A DNA stretch of 64,000 nt from Thiobaca trueperi (lineage in GTDB: Bacteria > Pseudomonadota > Gammaproteobacteria > Chromatiales > Chromatiaceae): contig NZ_SMAO01000003.1 of the NCBI RefSeq assembly GCF_004342175.1, positions 434,001-498,000 of the forward strand, read 5' to 3'. This document shows, one piece after another, positions 28,169 to 35,202 of the stretch (position 1 is its first letter; the number at the start of each line of letters is the position of its first letter). A model generated the notes under the pieces. It saw only the letters and a list, made by a program, of their open reading frames with translations. It searched no databases and was not told the DNA's origin. A program made the translations under genes and the position numbers.

Positions 28169-29946
28169 GGTGTGCCCACCTCCTTCCCGGACATGGCGCC
28201 TCCCTGACTGAGCCAGGGGATACCCGGCATCTTGACCGACCGGGTCAACTGAATAAGCGTGCGCGGGCCGGCGATTCCGTCGGGCTGCAGGCCGCTGGCG
28301 GTCTGAAAGGCGCGCAGTGCGCCAGTCAGCGCGGCATCGAAGGCGGGCGAGTCGCTGGGCGTGAGGCCGGGTTCAGGCACCTGAAGCAGCAGTTGACGCA
28401 GCCAGCGCACATCCTCAGGGGGTGAGACCGGGCCGATCAGCGTCGCGCCGCTCGGCGGCGGCTGCCAGACCAGGGTATAGGCGCCGGTCCAGATACGTTC
28501 CAGTCCCGCGATCGGCACCCGCTCGCTGCCGGTCGCCAGATCCAGGGTGGCCTCGGTCTCGGTCAGTGCACTGAGCACGACAAAGCGTCCCGCGCCATCG
28601 GGATTGGTGATTCGCAGCAGCGCGGGCAGATCGAAAAAGCGGACATTGCTGAGTTTGCCCTGTTCGCGTGCGCAGCGCAGACCGACACGCGCCAGACGTG
28701 CGCAGGGATCGCCGCGTCCGGGATCCTCCAGCTTCATCCCCCAGCGTTGCAGCAGACGCCGCATCGCATCGGCTTCGGACAGCGCCAGTCTGTCCTGCGT
28801 CCTGTTCAGCGCCTCGCCCTCGAAGCTGGACAGGGCGATGAGCGGCAGTTCTGTGGCTGGCGCCGGGAGCGGTTCGCTCTGCGGTGGTGCTGGAGTTGAT
28901 GCAACCGGTTCGGCAGGGACGGCGGGTTCCGCTGTGGGCATGGCGGGCGTTGCGGTGGCCTGTGTGGTGGCAGGTTCGGCGGTCGTCCCCTGGGTTGCAA
29001 AGAGCGCCGCGAGACGACCGCCTGGATCGCCCGCGATCCAGCCATAGCCCCACCAGCCACCCGCCAGCGCCAGCACGAAGGCGCCGACCGCGAGAAAGGC
29101 GGGCCGCGCGATGGGGGAGGGCGGCTGGACATCCAGCGGTTCGCCGCGCACCTCACGGGCCGCTTTGGCGACGATGGCCGGTGTCACCTGCGAGCCGCGC
29201 GTCACACAGGTTCCCAGCAGGGCGCGATCACAGAGGATGTTGATCAGACGCGGGATGCCGGCGGAATACCGGTAGATGAGACGAATGGCGCGGGCGGTGA
29301 ACAGCGGGCGATCGACACCCGCGACAGCGACGCGATGGCGGATGTAATCGCCGGTTTCCCGGAGACTGAAGGGCATCAGATGAAAGCGCGCCGTGATGCG
29401 CTGATTGATCTGTCGCAACTGCTCGCTTTCGAGCATGCGCCGCAATTCCGGCTGGCCGATCAGAAAGATCTGCAACAGCTTGTGCTTGGTGGTTTCCAGG
29501 TTGGTCAGCAGCCGGATCTGTTCCATCACCTGCGGCTGGAGATTCTGCGCCTCATCGATGATGAGCACCGGGCGGCGCCCGTTGGCATGGGATTCCAGCA
29601 GATACTGGTTGAGCCGATCCACCAGCAGTTTGACTGATCGCCGTCCAGGCGGCACCGGGATACCGAACTCATCGCACAGATTCAGCAGCAGCTCGCTGGC
29701 GGTCTGGGTCGGATTCAGCACCAGCGCCACATCCACGCCATCCGGCAGTTGTTCCAGAAAGGCCCGGCAGACCGTGGTCTTGCCGGTCCCCACCTCGCCG
29801 GTCAGCAGCACGAAACCGCCGCTCTCGCCCGCGCCATACAGCAGATGAGCCAGCGCCTCCTTATGCTGTTCGCTGAGAAACAGATAATGGGGATCGGGCG
29901 CAATGGAGAAACTGGGCTCTTTGAGCCCAAAATACTTTGGATACAC
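28165..29946 (-). CDS. ExeA/GspA-like AAA ATPase with peptidoglycan-binding domain
   Basis: The 593-residue protein opens with MYPKYFGLKEPSFSIAPDP, the typical ExeA start. An AAA domain follows with Walker A TGEVGTGKTT (~50-60) and Walker B VLIIDEAQNL (~130). One membrane helix (~282-302), a Pro/Ala/Thr-rich linker and a periplasmic region come next, ending in a peptidoglycan-binding_1 domain (ALRAFQTASGLQPDGIAGPRT). In Aeromonas, ExeA with ExeB remodels peptidoglycan for secretin assembly. Here the pair is far from any type II secretion operon; in such settings ExeA homologues also serve pili or other envelope machines. Confidence 0.87.
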   Translation of the reverse strand: MYPKYFGLKEPSFSIAPDPHYLFLSEQHKEALAHLLYGAGESGGFVLLTGEVGTGKTTVCRAFLEQLPDGVDVALVLNPTQTASELLLNLCDEFGIPVPPGRRSVKLLVDRLNQYLLESHANGRRPVLIIDEAQNLQPQVMEQIRLLTNLETTKHKLLQIFLIGQPELRRMLESEQLRQINQRITARFHLMPFSLRETGDYIRHRVAVAGVDRPLFTARAIRLIYRYSAGIPRLINILCDRALLGTCVTRGSQVTPAIVAKAAREVRGEPLDVQPPSPIARPAFLAVGAFVLALAGGWWGYGWIAGDPGGRLAALFATQGTTAEPATTQATATPAMPTAEPAVPAEPVASTPAPPQSEPLPAPATELPLIALSSFEGEALNRTQDRLALSEADAMRRLLQRWGMKLEDPGRGDPCARLARVGLRCAREQGKLSNVRFFDLPALLRITNPDGAGRFVVLSALTETEATLDLATGSERVPIAGLERIWTGAYTLVWQPPPSGATLIGPVSPPEDVRWLRQLLLQVPEPGLTPSDSPAFDAALTGALRAFQTASGLQPDGIAGPRTLIQLTRSVKMPGIPWLSQGGAMSGKEVGTP

Positions 29947-30186
29947 GCTGGCTGCTCGGTGCGATGTTCGCCGGTGTCCCTGACACTGCCGGAGCCGGCG
30001 GGCAAGGGGTTGCGACAGATTGGACGATAACGCCTGAATCGCTGCATCGATCAGGGGATCGCGCAGGATTGTTGGGCCGGGTTCAGATTAGACAGGCACC
30101 CCGAGGGCGTCAAGCGAGCGCCGCAGAGTATGATCCCGGTCGCAATATCTTGAAGCGGGTGGTTGCCCAAATGATTGGCCCACACC

Positions 30187-30273
30187 TAAAACCGCGTCCA
30201 GTGCGATATGCGTAATTTTCAATTTGTGTTTGGCTCTGGGAAAGTCAACGACATCAGTGGAGACGCGGTTTAA
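30187..30273. repeat. ~87-bp inverted-end repeat, copy C
   Basis: The left end AAAACCGCGTCCAGTGCG and right end GAGACGCGGTTTAA both carry T/A where other copies have C/G (GCGTC paired with GACGC). The change is thus matched in both arms. It lies in the 553-bp gap between the divergent exeA-like gene and exbD, in the same orientation as copies E and F. Confidence 0.75.
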
Positions 30274-30294
30274 AATTTTATATTTTCTAATATC

Positions 30295-30381
30295 TTAAAC
30301 CGCGCCAGCACCGATAATCCTTGAGTCTGCCAGGGCCGATTCGATCCACAAAGATCGCATACCGCGCTGGGCGCGGTTTAA
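30295..30381. repeat. ~87-bp inverted-end repeat, copy D
   Basis: The left end is TTAAACCGCGCCAGCACCG and the right end GCGCTGGGCGCGGTTTAA. It lies 21 bases after copy C in the opposite orientation; the 21-bp spacer is AT-rich. With copy C it occupies much of the divergent intergenic region upstream of exbD. The rest of that gap holds nothing I recognise. Confidence 0.8.
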
Positions 30382-30499
30382 TATGCTTGTTAAGACAGGG
30401 AGATTTTCTGATTTTATCGTTTACGATCATTGTGGTACTGCCTCAAAAACATCCCTGCTGGATGATCGCTTTTTCATTTCATACCTTCCGGAGACGTGC

Positions 30500-30928
30500 A
30501 TGAATCTGCGCCCGCGCCGCCGCGAGCCGGTCGATATCAATCTGGCGCCATTGATCGATGTGGTGTTTCTGCTGCTGATCTTTTTCATGGTCTCGACCAC
30601 CTTCAAAGACGAGGCGCGGCTGCGGGTGCAACTGCCCGAGGCCCAGGGCGAGAACATTCCGGCTGAAGAGCCAACGATGATTCGTCTGCTCATCGATCAG
30701 GCCGGGCATTTTTTCGTCAACGATCAGGCGCTGGTCGATGATCAACCGCAAACCCTGGTGCGCGCCCTGACCGGTGCGCTTGGCGAGCACAAAGCCCTGC
30801 CGGTGCTGATCCAGGCCGATGCCAGAACCCCGCATCAGGCGGTGATGACCGCGATGGACGCCGCCAGTCAGGCGGGCCTGAATCAGATCGCCTTTGCCGC
30901 CACCCGACCGGATGCGCCCGCCCCATGA
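30500..30928 (+). CDS. exbD: ExbD/TolR-family biopolymer transport protein
   Basis: ATG 30500 follows a GGAG site and gives 142 residues starting MNLRPRRREPVDINLAPLID. One membrane helix (~16-36, VVFLLLIFFMVSTTF) carries the Asp of LAPLIDVVFLLL needed for proton use. A periplasmic domain follows. ExbD/TolR proteins form proton-driven motors with ExbB/TolQ. In many gammaproteobacteria exbB-exbD-msbA-lpxK form one operon; here exbD-msbA remain, but no exbB lies upstream and no lpxK downstream. The four-base overlap with msbA indicates coupling. Confidence 0.88.
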   Translation: MNLRPRRREPVDINLAPLIDVVFLLLIFFMVSTTFKDEARLRVQLPEAQGENIPAEEPTMIRLLIDQAGHFFVNDQALVDDQPQTLVRALTGALGEHKALPVLIQADARTPHQAVMTAMDAASQAGLNQIAFAATRPDAPAP

Positions 30929-32706
30929 GTCACGATCCATCCTTGCCAACCACCGACGCCCGTGCGATCTACCGGCGTCTGCTGGGTTATGTCCGGCCCT
31001 ATTGGCGGATGTTTGCCCTCTCCATCTTCGGCATGCTGATCTTCGCCGCCACCGAGCCGCTGTTTGCAGCCATGATGAAACCACTGATCGACGGCAGTTT
31101 CGTCGAGCGCAACGAAGACATCGTGCGGCTCATGCCGCTGCTGCTGGTGGCGCTCTTCGTGGTGCGGGGCATCGCCGGATTCATCAACACCTATTTTCTG
31201 AGCTGGGTCGGGCGGCGTGTGGTCGCGGATCTGCGCCGGGAGATGTTCGCCCATCTGCTGCGCGCCCCGACCCGCTATTTCGATCATCAGGGCTCGGGAC
31301 ATCTGCTGGCCAAGCTCACCTACAACGTCGAAAACGTCTCCACCGCCGCGACCTCGGCGATCACGACCATCGTCCGCGACGGCTTCACCGTCATCGGTCT
31401 GATGCTCTATATGCTCTATCTGAACGCCGCGCTGTCGCTCATCTTTCTGGTGATCGGCCCGGTCATGGCCGGCGCGGTGAAATACGCCACCAAGCGGTTC
31501 CGTCATCACAGCCGGCGCATTCAGGACCGGGTCGGCGATCTCACCCAGGTCGCGCAGGAGGCCATTGACGCCCATCGCGTGGTCAAGGCATTCGGCGGTC
31601 AGGCACGCGAGGCCGCACATTTCAACGCCATCAACGAAAAGACCCGCTCGCTCCAGATGAAGATGATCGCGACCGAAGCGGCGAGCGTGCCGCTGGTGCA
31701 GTTGATCTCGGCGGTCGCCATTGCCGTCGTGGTCTATCTGTCCACCATGCAGGGTCTGAAAGAAAACATCTCGGTCGGCGCCTTTATGTCGTTCGTGGTC
31801 GCCATGGGCCTGCTGCTGCCGCCGGTCAAGCGGTTGACCTCGGTCAACGCCCAGTTGCAGCGCGGCATCATCGCCGCCGAAAGTCTGTTCGAGCTGGTGG
31901 ACGCTGAAGAGGAAGAAGACAGGGGCACCCGCACGCTCACCCGCGCCGGGGGGCGGGTTGAATATCGCGACGTGAGCCATGTCTATGCCTCCGACAAGCC
32001 CCCAGCGGTTGAAGGGCTGAACCTGAAGATCGAGCCGGGCGAAAAGATCGCCCTGGTCGGCCAGTCCGGCAGCGGCAAGAGCACCATCGCCAATCTGCTG
32101 CCGCGCTTCTACGACCCCACGGCGGGCGAGATCCTGATCGACGGCATCCCCATCCGCGATCTGACGCTCGCCAGCCTGCGCGCCCAGATCTCGCTGGTGA
32201 GCCAGGACGTGGTGCTCTTCAACGACAGCATCGCCAGCAACATCGCCTATGGCCGCGCCGAACCGCCGACCTTGGCCGAGCTGGAGCGCGTCGCCGCCAG
32301 CGCCCATGCGCTCGATTTCATCCGCGACCTGCCGCAGGGCTTCGAGACCCTCGTCGGTGACCGGGGCGTGCTGCTCTCGGGCGGGCAGCGCCAGCGGCTT
32401 GCGATTGCGCGTGCCATGCTCAAGGATGCGCCCATCCTGATTCTCGATGAGGCGACCTCAGCCCTGGACACCGAAGCCGAACGTTACATCCAGGCCGCGC
32501 TGGAGGAACTGATGGCGCGGCGCACCACCCTGGTCATCGCCCATCGGCTCTCCACCATCGAGAATGCTGACCGCATTCTGGTCATGCAGAGCGGGCGGAT
32601 CGTCGAACAGGGCGGCCACGCCGAACTCCTCGCACTCGGCGGCTATTACGCCCGGCTGCATCGGTTGCAGTTTCATGATGGGATGGATGCCGACGCCCAC
32701 GCCTGA
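30925..32706 (+). CDS. msbA: Lipid A export ATP-binding/permease protein MsbA
   Basis: The 593-residue half-transporter has six membrane helices in residues ~25-320 and a C-terminal ABC ATPase with Walker A GQSGSGKST, Q-loop SLVSQDVVLF, signature LLSGGQRQRLAIARAML, Walker B ILILDEATSALD and H-loop VIAHRLST. MsbA flips lipid A-core across the inner membrane. The start overlaps exbD (ATGA). It ends only six bases before the convergent chorismate-lyase-like gene, and the two stop codons lie in the arms of a short hairpin (32701-32718). Confidence 0.93.
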   Translation: MSHDPSLPTTDARAIYRRLLGYVRPYWRMFALSIFGMLIFAATEPLFAAMMKPLIDGSFVERNEDIVRLMPLLLVALFVVRGIAGFINTYFLSWVGRRVVADLRREMFAHLLRAPTRYFDHQGSGHLLAKLTYNVENVSTAATSAITTIVRDGFTVIGLMLYMLYLNAALSLIFLVIGPVMAGAVKYATKRFRHHSRRIQDRVGDLTQVAQEAIDAHRVVKAFGGQAREAAHFNAINEKTRSLQMKMIATEAASVPLVQLISAVAIAVVVYLSTMQGLKENISVGAFMSFVVAMGLLLPPVKRLTSVNAQLQRGIIAAESLFELVDAEEEEDRGTRTLTRAGGRVEYRDVSHVYASDKPPAVEGLNLKIEPGEKIALVGQSGSGKSTIANLLPRFYDPTAGEILIDGIPIRDLTLASLRAQISLVSQDVVLFNDSIASNIAYGRAEPPTLAELERVAASAHALDFIRDLPQGFETLVGDRGVLLSGGQRQRLAIARAMLKDAPILILDEATSALDTEAERYIQAALEELMARRTTLVIAHRLSTIENADRILVMQSGRIVEQGGHAELLALGGYYARLHRLQFHDGMDADAHA

Positions 32707-32718
32707 CTGGGTTCAGGC
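32701..32718. terminator. Short hairpin between convergent msbA and chorismate-lyase-like gene
   Basis: GCCTGA and TCAGGC are exact complements around a six-base loop. Each arm contains the TGA stop of one of the two convergent genes. The stem is only six base pairs and lacks a T-tract, so bidirectional termination is possible but weakly supported. Confidence 0.3.
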
Positions 32719-33312
32719 GCCGCCGCGATAGAGATCCAGCGGGAAATATTCAGTGATGAGGATCACCGGCTGGCTGTCGATGAAGATGCGGTAGGTTCGA
32801 AAAACCGCTGAAGCGCCTTCTGCGGTGTGATCCAGGCCGACGTCCAGCACCTCACGATAACTCTCCAGACCGCTGTCGCGGATCAGGACACCAATGCCGA
32901 TTTCGCGATCGATCAGGCGCTGGCGGAATCCCGGTGGAATGAGCCCGATGCGGATCAGCGAGAAGGCATCGGCGAAACTCCGGTTGCTGTCGGTGCCGCG
33001 CAGCCGGGCGTCGCGAGCCAGACAGGTGTCGCCAGCTTCAAGCTGGATCCAGGGAATCGGTTCCTGAGCGGACTCGAAGCGCTGTTCAAGCGTGTCCACA
33101 ACGACCGGTTCCCAGAAATAAGCCTCCAGAATCTTGGTGACGGTGCCGTCGGTCACCAGGAGCGCGCGCAGAAAAGGGGGCAGTGCGCTCAGTGACAGGG
33201 ATGCGCCGGAGATGGCGGTGATCACGCCATCGCGGGTGAATCCGTCGCAGCGGAAAGGGGGAGGGGAAGGCGCCAGGGCGGCGCGTCCAGCGTAGCGATG
33301 CATCGTTATCAC
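32713..33312 (-). CDS. Chorismate-lyase-like protein (UbiC/DUF98 superfamily)
   Basis: The 199-residue product contains LPPFLRALLVTDGTVTKILE, then DSNRSFADAFSLIRIGLIP and IGIGVLIRDSGLESYREVL. These match the chorismate lyase-like family (DUF98), which removes pyruvate from chorismate to give hydroxybenzoate. In classical UbiC the product 4-hydroxybenzoate enters ubiquinone synthesis; related proteins make 3-hydroxybenzoate or bind other ligands. No ubiA or other ubi gene is adjacent, so I give no symbol. The start is uncertain: the Met codons at 33312 and 33303 are both possible. Confidence 0.65.
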   Translation of the reverse strand: MITMHRYAGRAALAPSPPPFRCDGFTRDGVITAISGASLSLSALPPFLRALLVTDGTVTKILEAYFWEPVVVDTLEQRFESAQEPIPWIQLEAGDTCLARDARLRGTDSNRSFADAFSLIRIGLIPPGFRQRLIDREIGIGVLIRDSGLESYREVLDVGLDHTAEGASAVFRTYRIFIDSQPVILITEYFPLDLYRGGA

Positions 33313-34017
33313 CTCAGGCGATGTGCGCGACGATGGTTGACGGGGGTGCGCGATGTGCGGAGAAATCTGGTGGGGAGTCAGGGATGATGCAAGGCATGGG
33401 CTTCAATGGCATGGTGTGAGTCAGGGGACCGCTGGTCGGGAATCCGTCGCATCGGCAAATCGAATACGGACAAATTGTGCCCCATGACAGGGATCTCCTC
33501 CAGAGCCGGGCGCGCGGAAGGCGTGTTGGCGATAATGCGACTGTTGGTTTAGCGCATCGATTCGTTTTGTTTCGCTTGCCGTCAGGGTTTGTTCAGGAGG
33601 GGGTCGTGAATCTGCAACGATGGCTTCGGTCTGGTCGATCTGAGGGGAAGTAGGATAAATTCATTTAATTCATTGGATTTAAATTATTTTTTTTTGGAAA
33701 ACTGGTTTGCAGGCAAGGGGTCAGATATTCCGTGACGTTGTGACTGTGCATCCGTTGCAAAAAATCTTCTGATTAACCCTTCTGTGGGCTTGATGTTGAG
33801 TCAGATTTGCCTCAATCTTTAGCACCGCTTCCGACTCCAATGCTCGCTTGTCCGTCAGTACCGGTATCCCGCGCGAACGGCCACTCTCAGGTTCGGCTCG
33901 GACCTTGGCGAAAAGGTCTGACGCAGCGTTGTTTTTGGAGCACGCGAGGTTCGGAAAAATCTGCATAATGTGTTATAAATATTGGGCCTGATACCCAATT
34001 CTACTGGAGATGAACCA
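33313..34017. other. 705-bp gap, upstream region of the Lpp-type lipoprotein gene
   Basis: This stretch has no recognisable gene. Bases ~33640-33710 are strikingly AT-rich for this genome, including runs of A and T. A minus-strand frame (33721-33966) has no recognisable product. The 3' end holds the promoter and leader of the lipoprotein gene. Confidence 0.5.
33950..33979 (+). promoter_or_regulatory. Candidate sigma70-type promoter of the Lpp-like gene
   Basis: TTCGGA (33950-33955) and TATAAA (33974-33979) are separated by 18 bases and lie about 40-70 bases upstream of the lipoprotein start. Just downstream, ATTGGG (33981-33986) and CCCAAT (33994-33999) can form a leader stem-loop before the GGAG ribosome site. 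Such a 5' hairpin could stabilise an abundant mRNA. Prediction from sequence only. Confidence 0.45.
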
Positions 34018-34212
34018 ATGACCAAGATCACCAAAATCGTTACTCTGTCCGCTGCGGCCCTGCTGAGCGTTTCCCTGATGGGCTGCACCACCGACCAGAC
34101 CGCTCGTGACATGGCCCAGCAGGCGCTGGACGCCGCGAACGGCGCCCAGGCTTGCTGCAACTCGAACACCGAGCGTCTGGACCGCATGTATCAGAAGGTC
34201 ATGGGCAAGTAA
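34018..34212 (+). CDS. Lpp/OprI-type small outer-membrane lipoprotein
   Basis: The 64-residue product has a signal peptide ending in a lipobox (SVSLMGC) and a short helical Ala/Gln-rich region (ARDMAQQALDAANGAQ). The C-terminus is MYQKVMGK, with a Lys at the last position. This resembles alanine-zipper murein lipoproteins such as Lpp and OprI, whose C-terminal Lys is linked to peptidoglycan. Two adjacent Cys residues (AQACCNSN) in the middle are unusual. The GGAG site about 9 bases before ATG 34018 sets the start. It converges with an ErfK-type L,D-transpeptidase gene, the enzyme class that makes that linkage. Confidence 0.75.
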   Translation: MTKITKIVTLSAAALLSVSLMGCTTDQTARDMAQQALDAANGAQACCNSNTERLDRMYQKVMGK

Positions 34213-35159
34213 GACCCATTGCCTGAATGATCCCGGCGTCCCACGACTTGTGGGACGCCGGAGTCTTCCTCGACCGCCCGCTCCACCGCCTTCCAGTCGA
34301 TCACGACTCCCCCGGCATTCGCTACCGATTCAGGAATGACCGCCCTTGCGCTCTTGCGCACGCTCTTCTCTCCCGTCTGTACCTCAAGATAGAGATCGTC
34401 TCCGCGCCAGCCGAGCTTGTAAGGCTGATCAACGATGGCGACCGGCGTCTCGACGCTCGCCAGTCCATACAGCTCCTCAATGCCTTCCGGATACATGCGG
34501 ATACAACCTCCGCTGACCTCCATTCCCAACCCCCAGGGCATGCTGGTGCCGTGGATCAGATAATCCGGATTGCTCAGACGCATGGCGTAACGCCCGAGCG
34601 GATTGTCCGGGCCGGGCGGAACCTGCGCCGGCAGGATGTCACCACGCGCCGCATGTGACGCGCGCACATTCGGCCCTGGAGTCCAAATCGGATCCTTGCG
34701 TTTCTCGATAATCTTGAAGTTGCCGAGCGGGGTGCCCATGGCGTCCTTGCCGACACTGATCGTATAGATCCGCACCTGATCGGGATTGTTCGGCGGATAA
34801 TAATAGAGCCGTTTTTCGGCGCGGTTGATGACGATCCCGATGCGCGGCGCATTCGGCAGTACGAACAGGGTTGGCACCATCACCTCTGTTCCTTCGCCGG
34901 GCACCCACACGTCAACCTTTGGGTTGGCTTGACGCATGTCGTCGTAACCCAGATTGTTCTGGCGGGCGATATCCAGCAGTGTATCCTTGTTGCGCGCCGT
35001 GAAATAGAAGGGCACGCCCACAACCGAGTCGTTCGGGTTGTCGAACCGAAAGGTCTCGGCCTGAGCATCGCGCATGGCGCCTCCGCCAAGCAGCGCTGCA
35101 CAGACCGCCGTCGCGAGCCAGGCCCGCTGACGTCTGCCAAATTCCAAGCCACTCATCAT
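34191..35159 (-). CDS. ErfK/YbiS-type periplasmic L,D-transpeptidase
   Basis: The 322-residue protein has a signal peptide (~1-34, ending GGGAMRDAQA), a LysM-like segment (NKDTLLDIARQNNLGYDDM) and a YkuD catalytic domain (~105-245) with HGTSMPWGLGMEVSGGCIRM; the Cys in SGGCIRM is the nucleophile. ErfK/YbiS/YcfS-type enzymes attach Lpp-type lipoproteins to diaminopimelate in peptidoglycan. An AGGAG site precedes ATG 35159. The last seven codons overlap the 3' end of the convergent lipoprotein gene by 22 bases, and the probable terminator of that gene lies in this coding sequence. Confidence 0.88.
   Translation of the reverse strand: MMSGLEFGRRQRAWLATAVCAALLGGGAMRDAQAETFRFDNPNDSVVGVPFYFTARNKDTLLDIARQNNLGYDDMRQANPKVDVWVPGEGTEVMVPTLFVLPNAPRIGIVINRAEKRLYYYPPNNPDQVRIYTISVGKDAMGTPLGNFKIIEKRKDPIWTPGPNVRASHAARGDILPAQVPPGPDNPLGRYAMRLSNPDYLIHGTSMPWGLGMEVSGGCIRMYPEGIEELYGLASVETPVAIVDQPYKLGWRGDDLYLEVQTGEKSVRKSARAVIPESVANAGGVVIDWKAVERAVEEDSGVPQVVGRRDHSGNGSYLPMTF
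34233..34261 (+). terminator. Hairpin downstream of the Lpp-like gene, inside the L,D-transpeptidase CDS
   Basis: CCGGCGTCCCAC and GTGGGACGCCGG are perfect 12-bp complementary arms around a five-base loop, 21 bases after the lipoprotein stop. There is no T-tract after it. It codes for part of the transpeptidase C-terminus on the other strand (about VGRRD), so one sequence serves both roles. It may protect the lipoprotein mRNA 3' end or stop transcription. Confidence 0.55.
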
Positions 35160-35202
35160 CCAATGTTCTCCTGTGTCAGTGAAAAAGCGATTCTAAAAAC
35201 CG

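Noticed and set aside
33721-33966. 81-codon minus-strand frame in the 705-bp gap
   Set aside because: I briefly considered a transposase remnant because of its mixed basic composition, but no DDE motif, inverted ends or known block could be identified.
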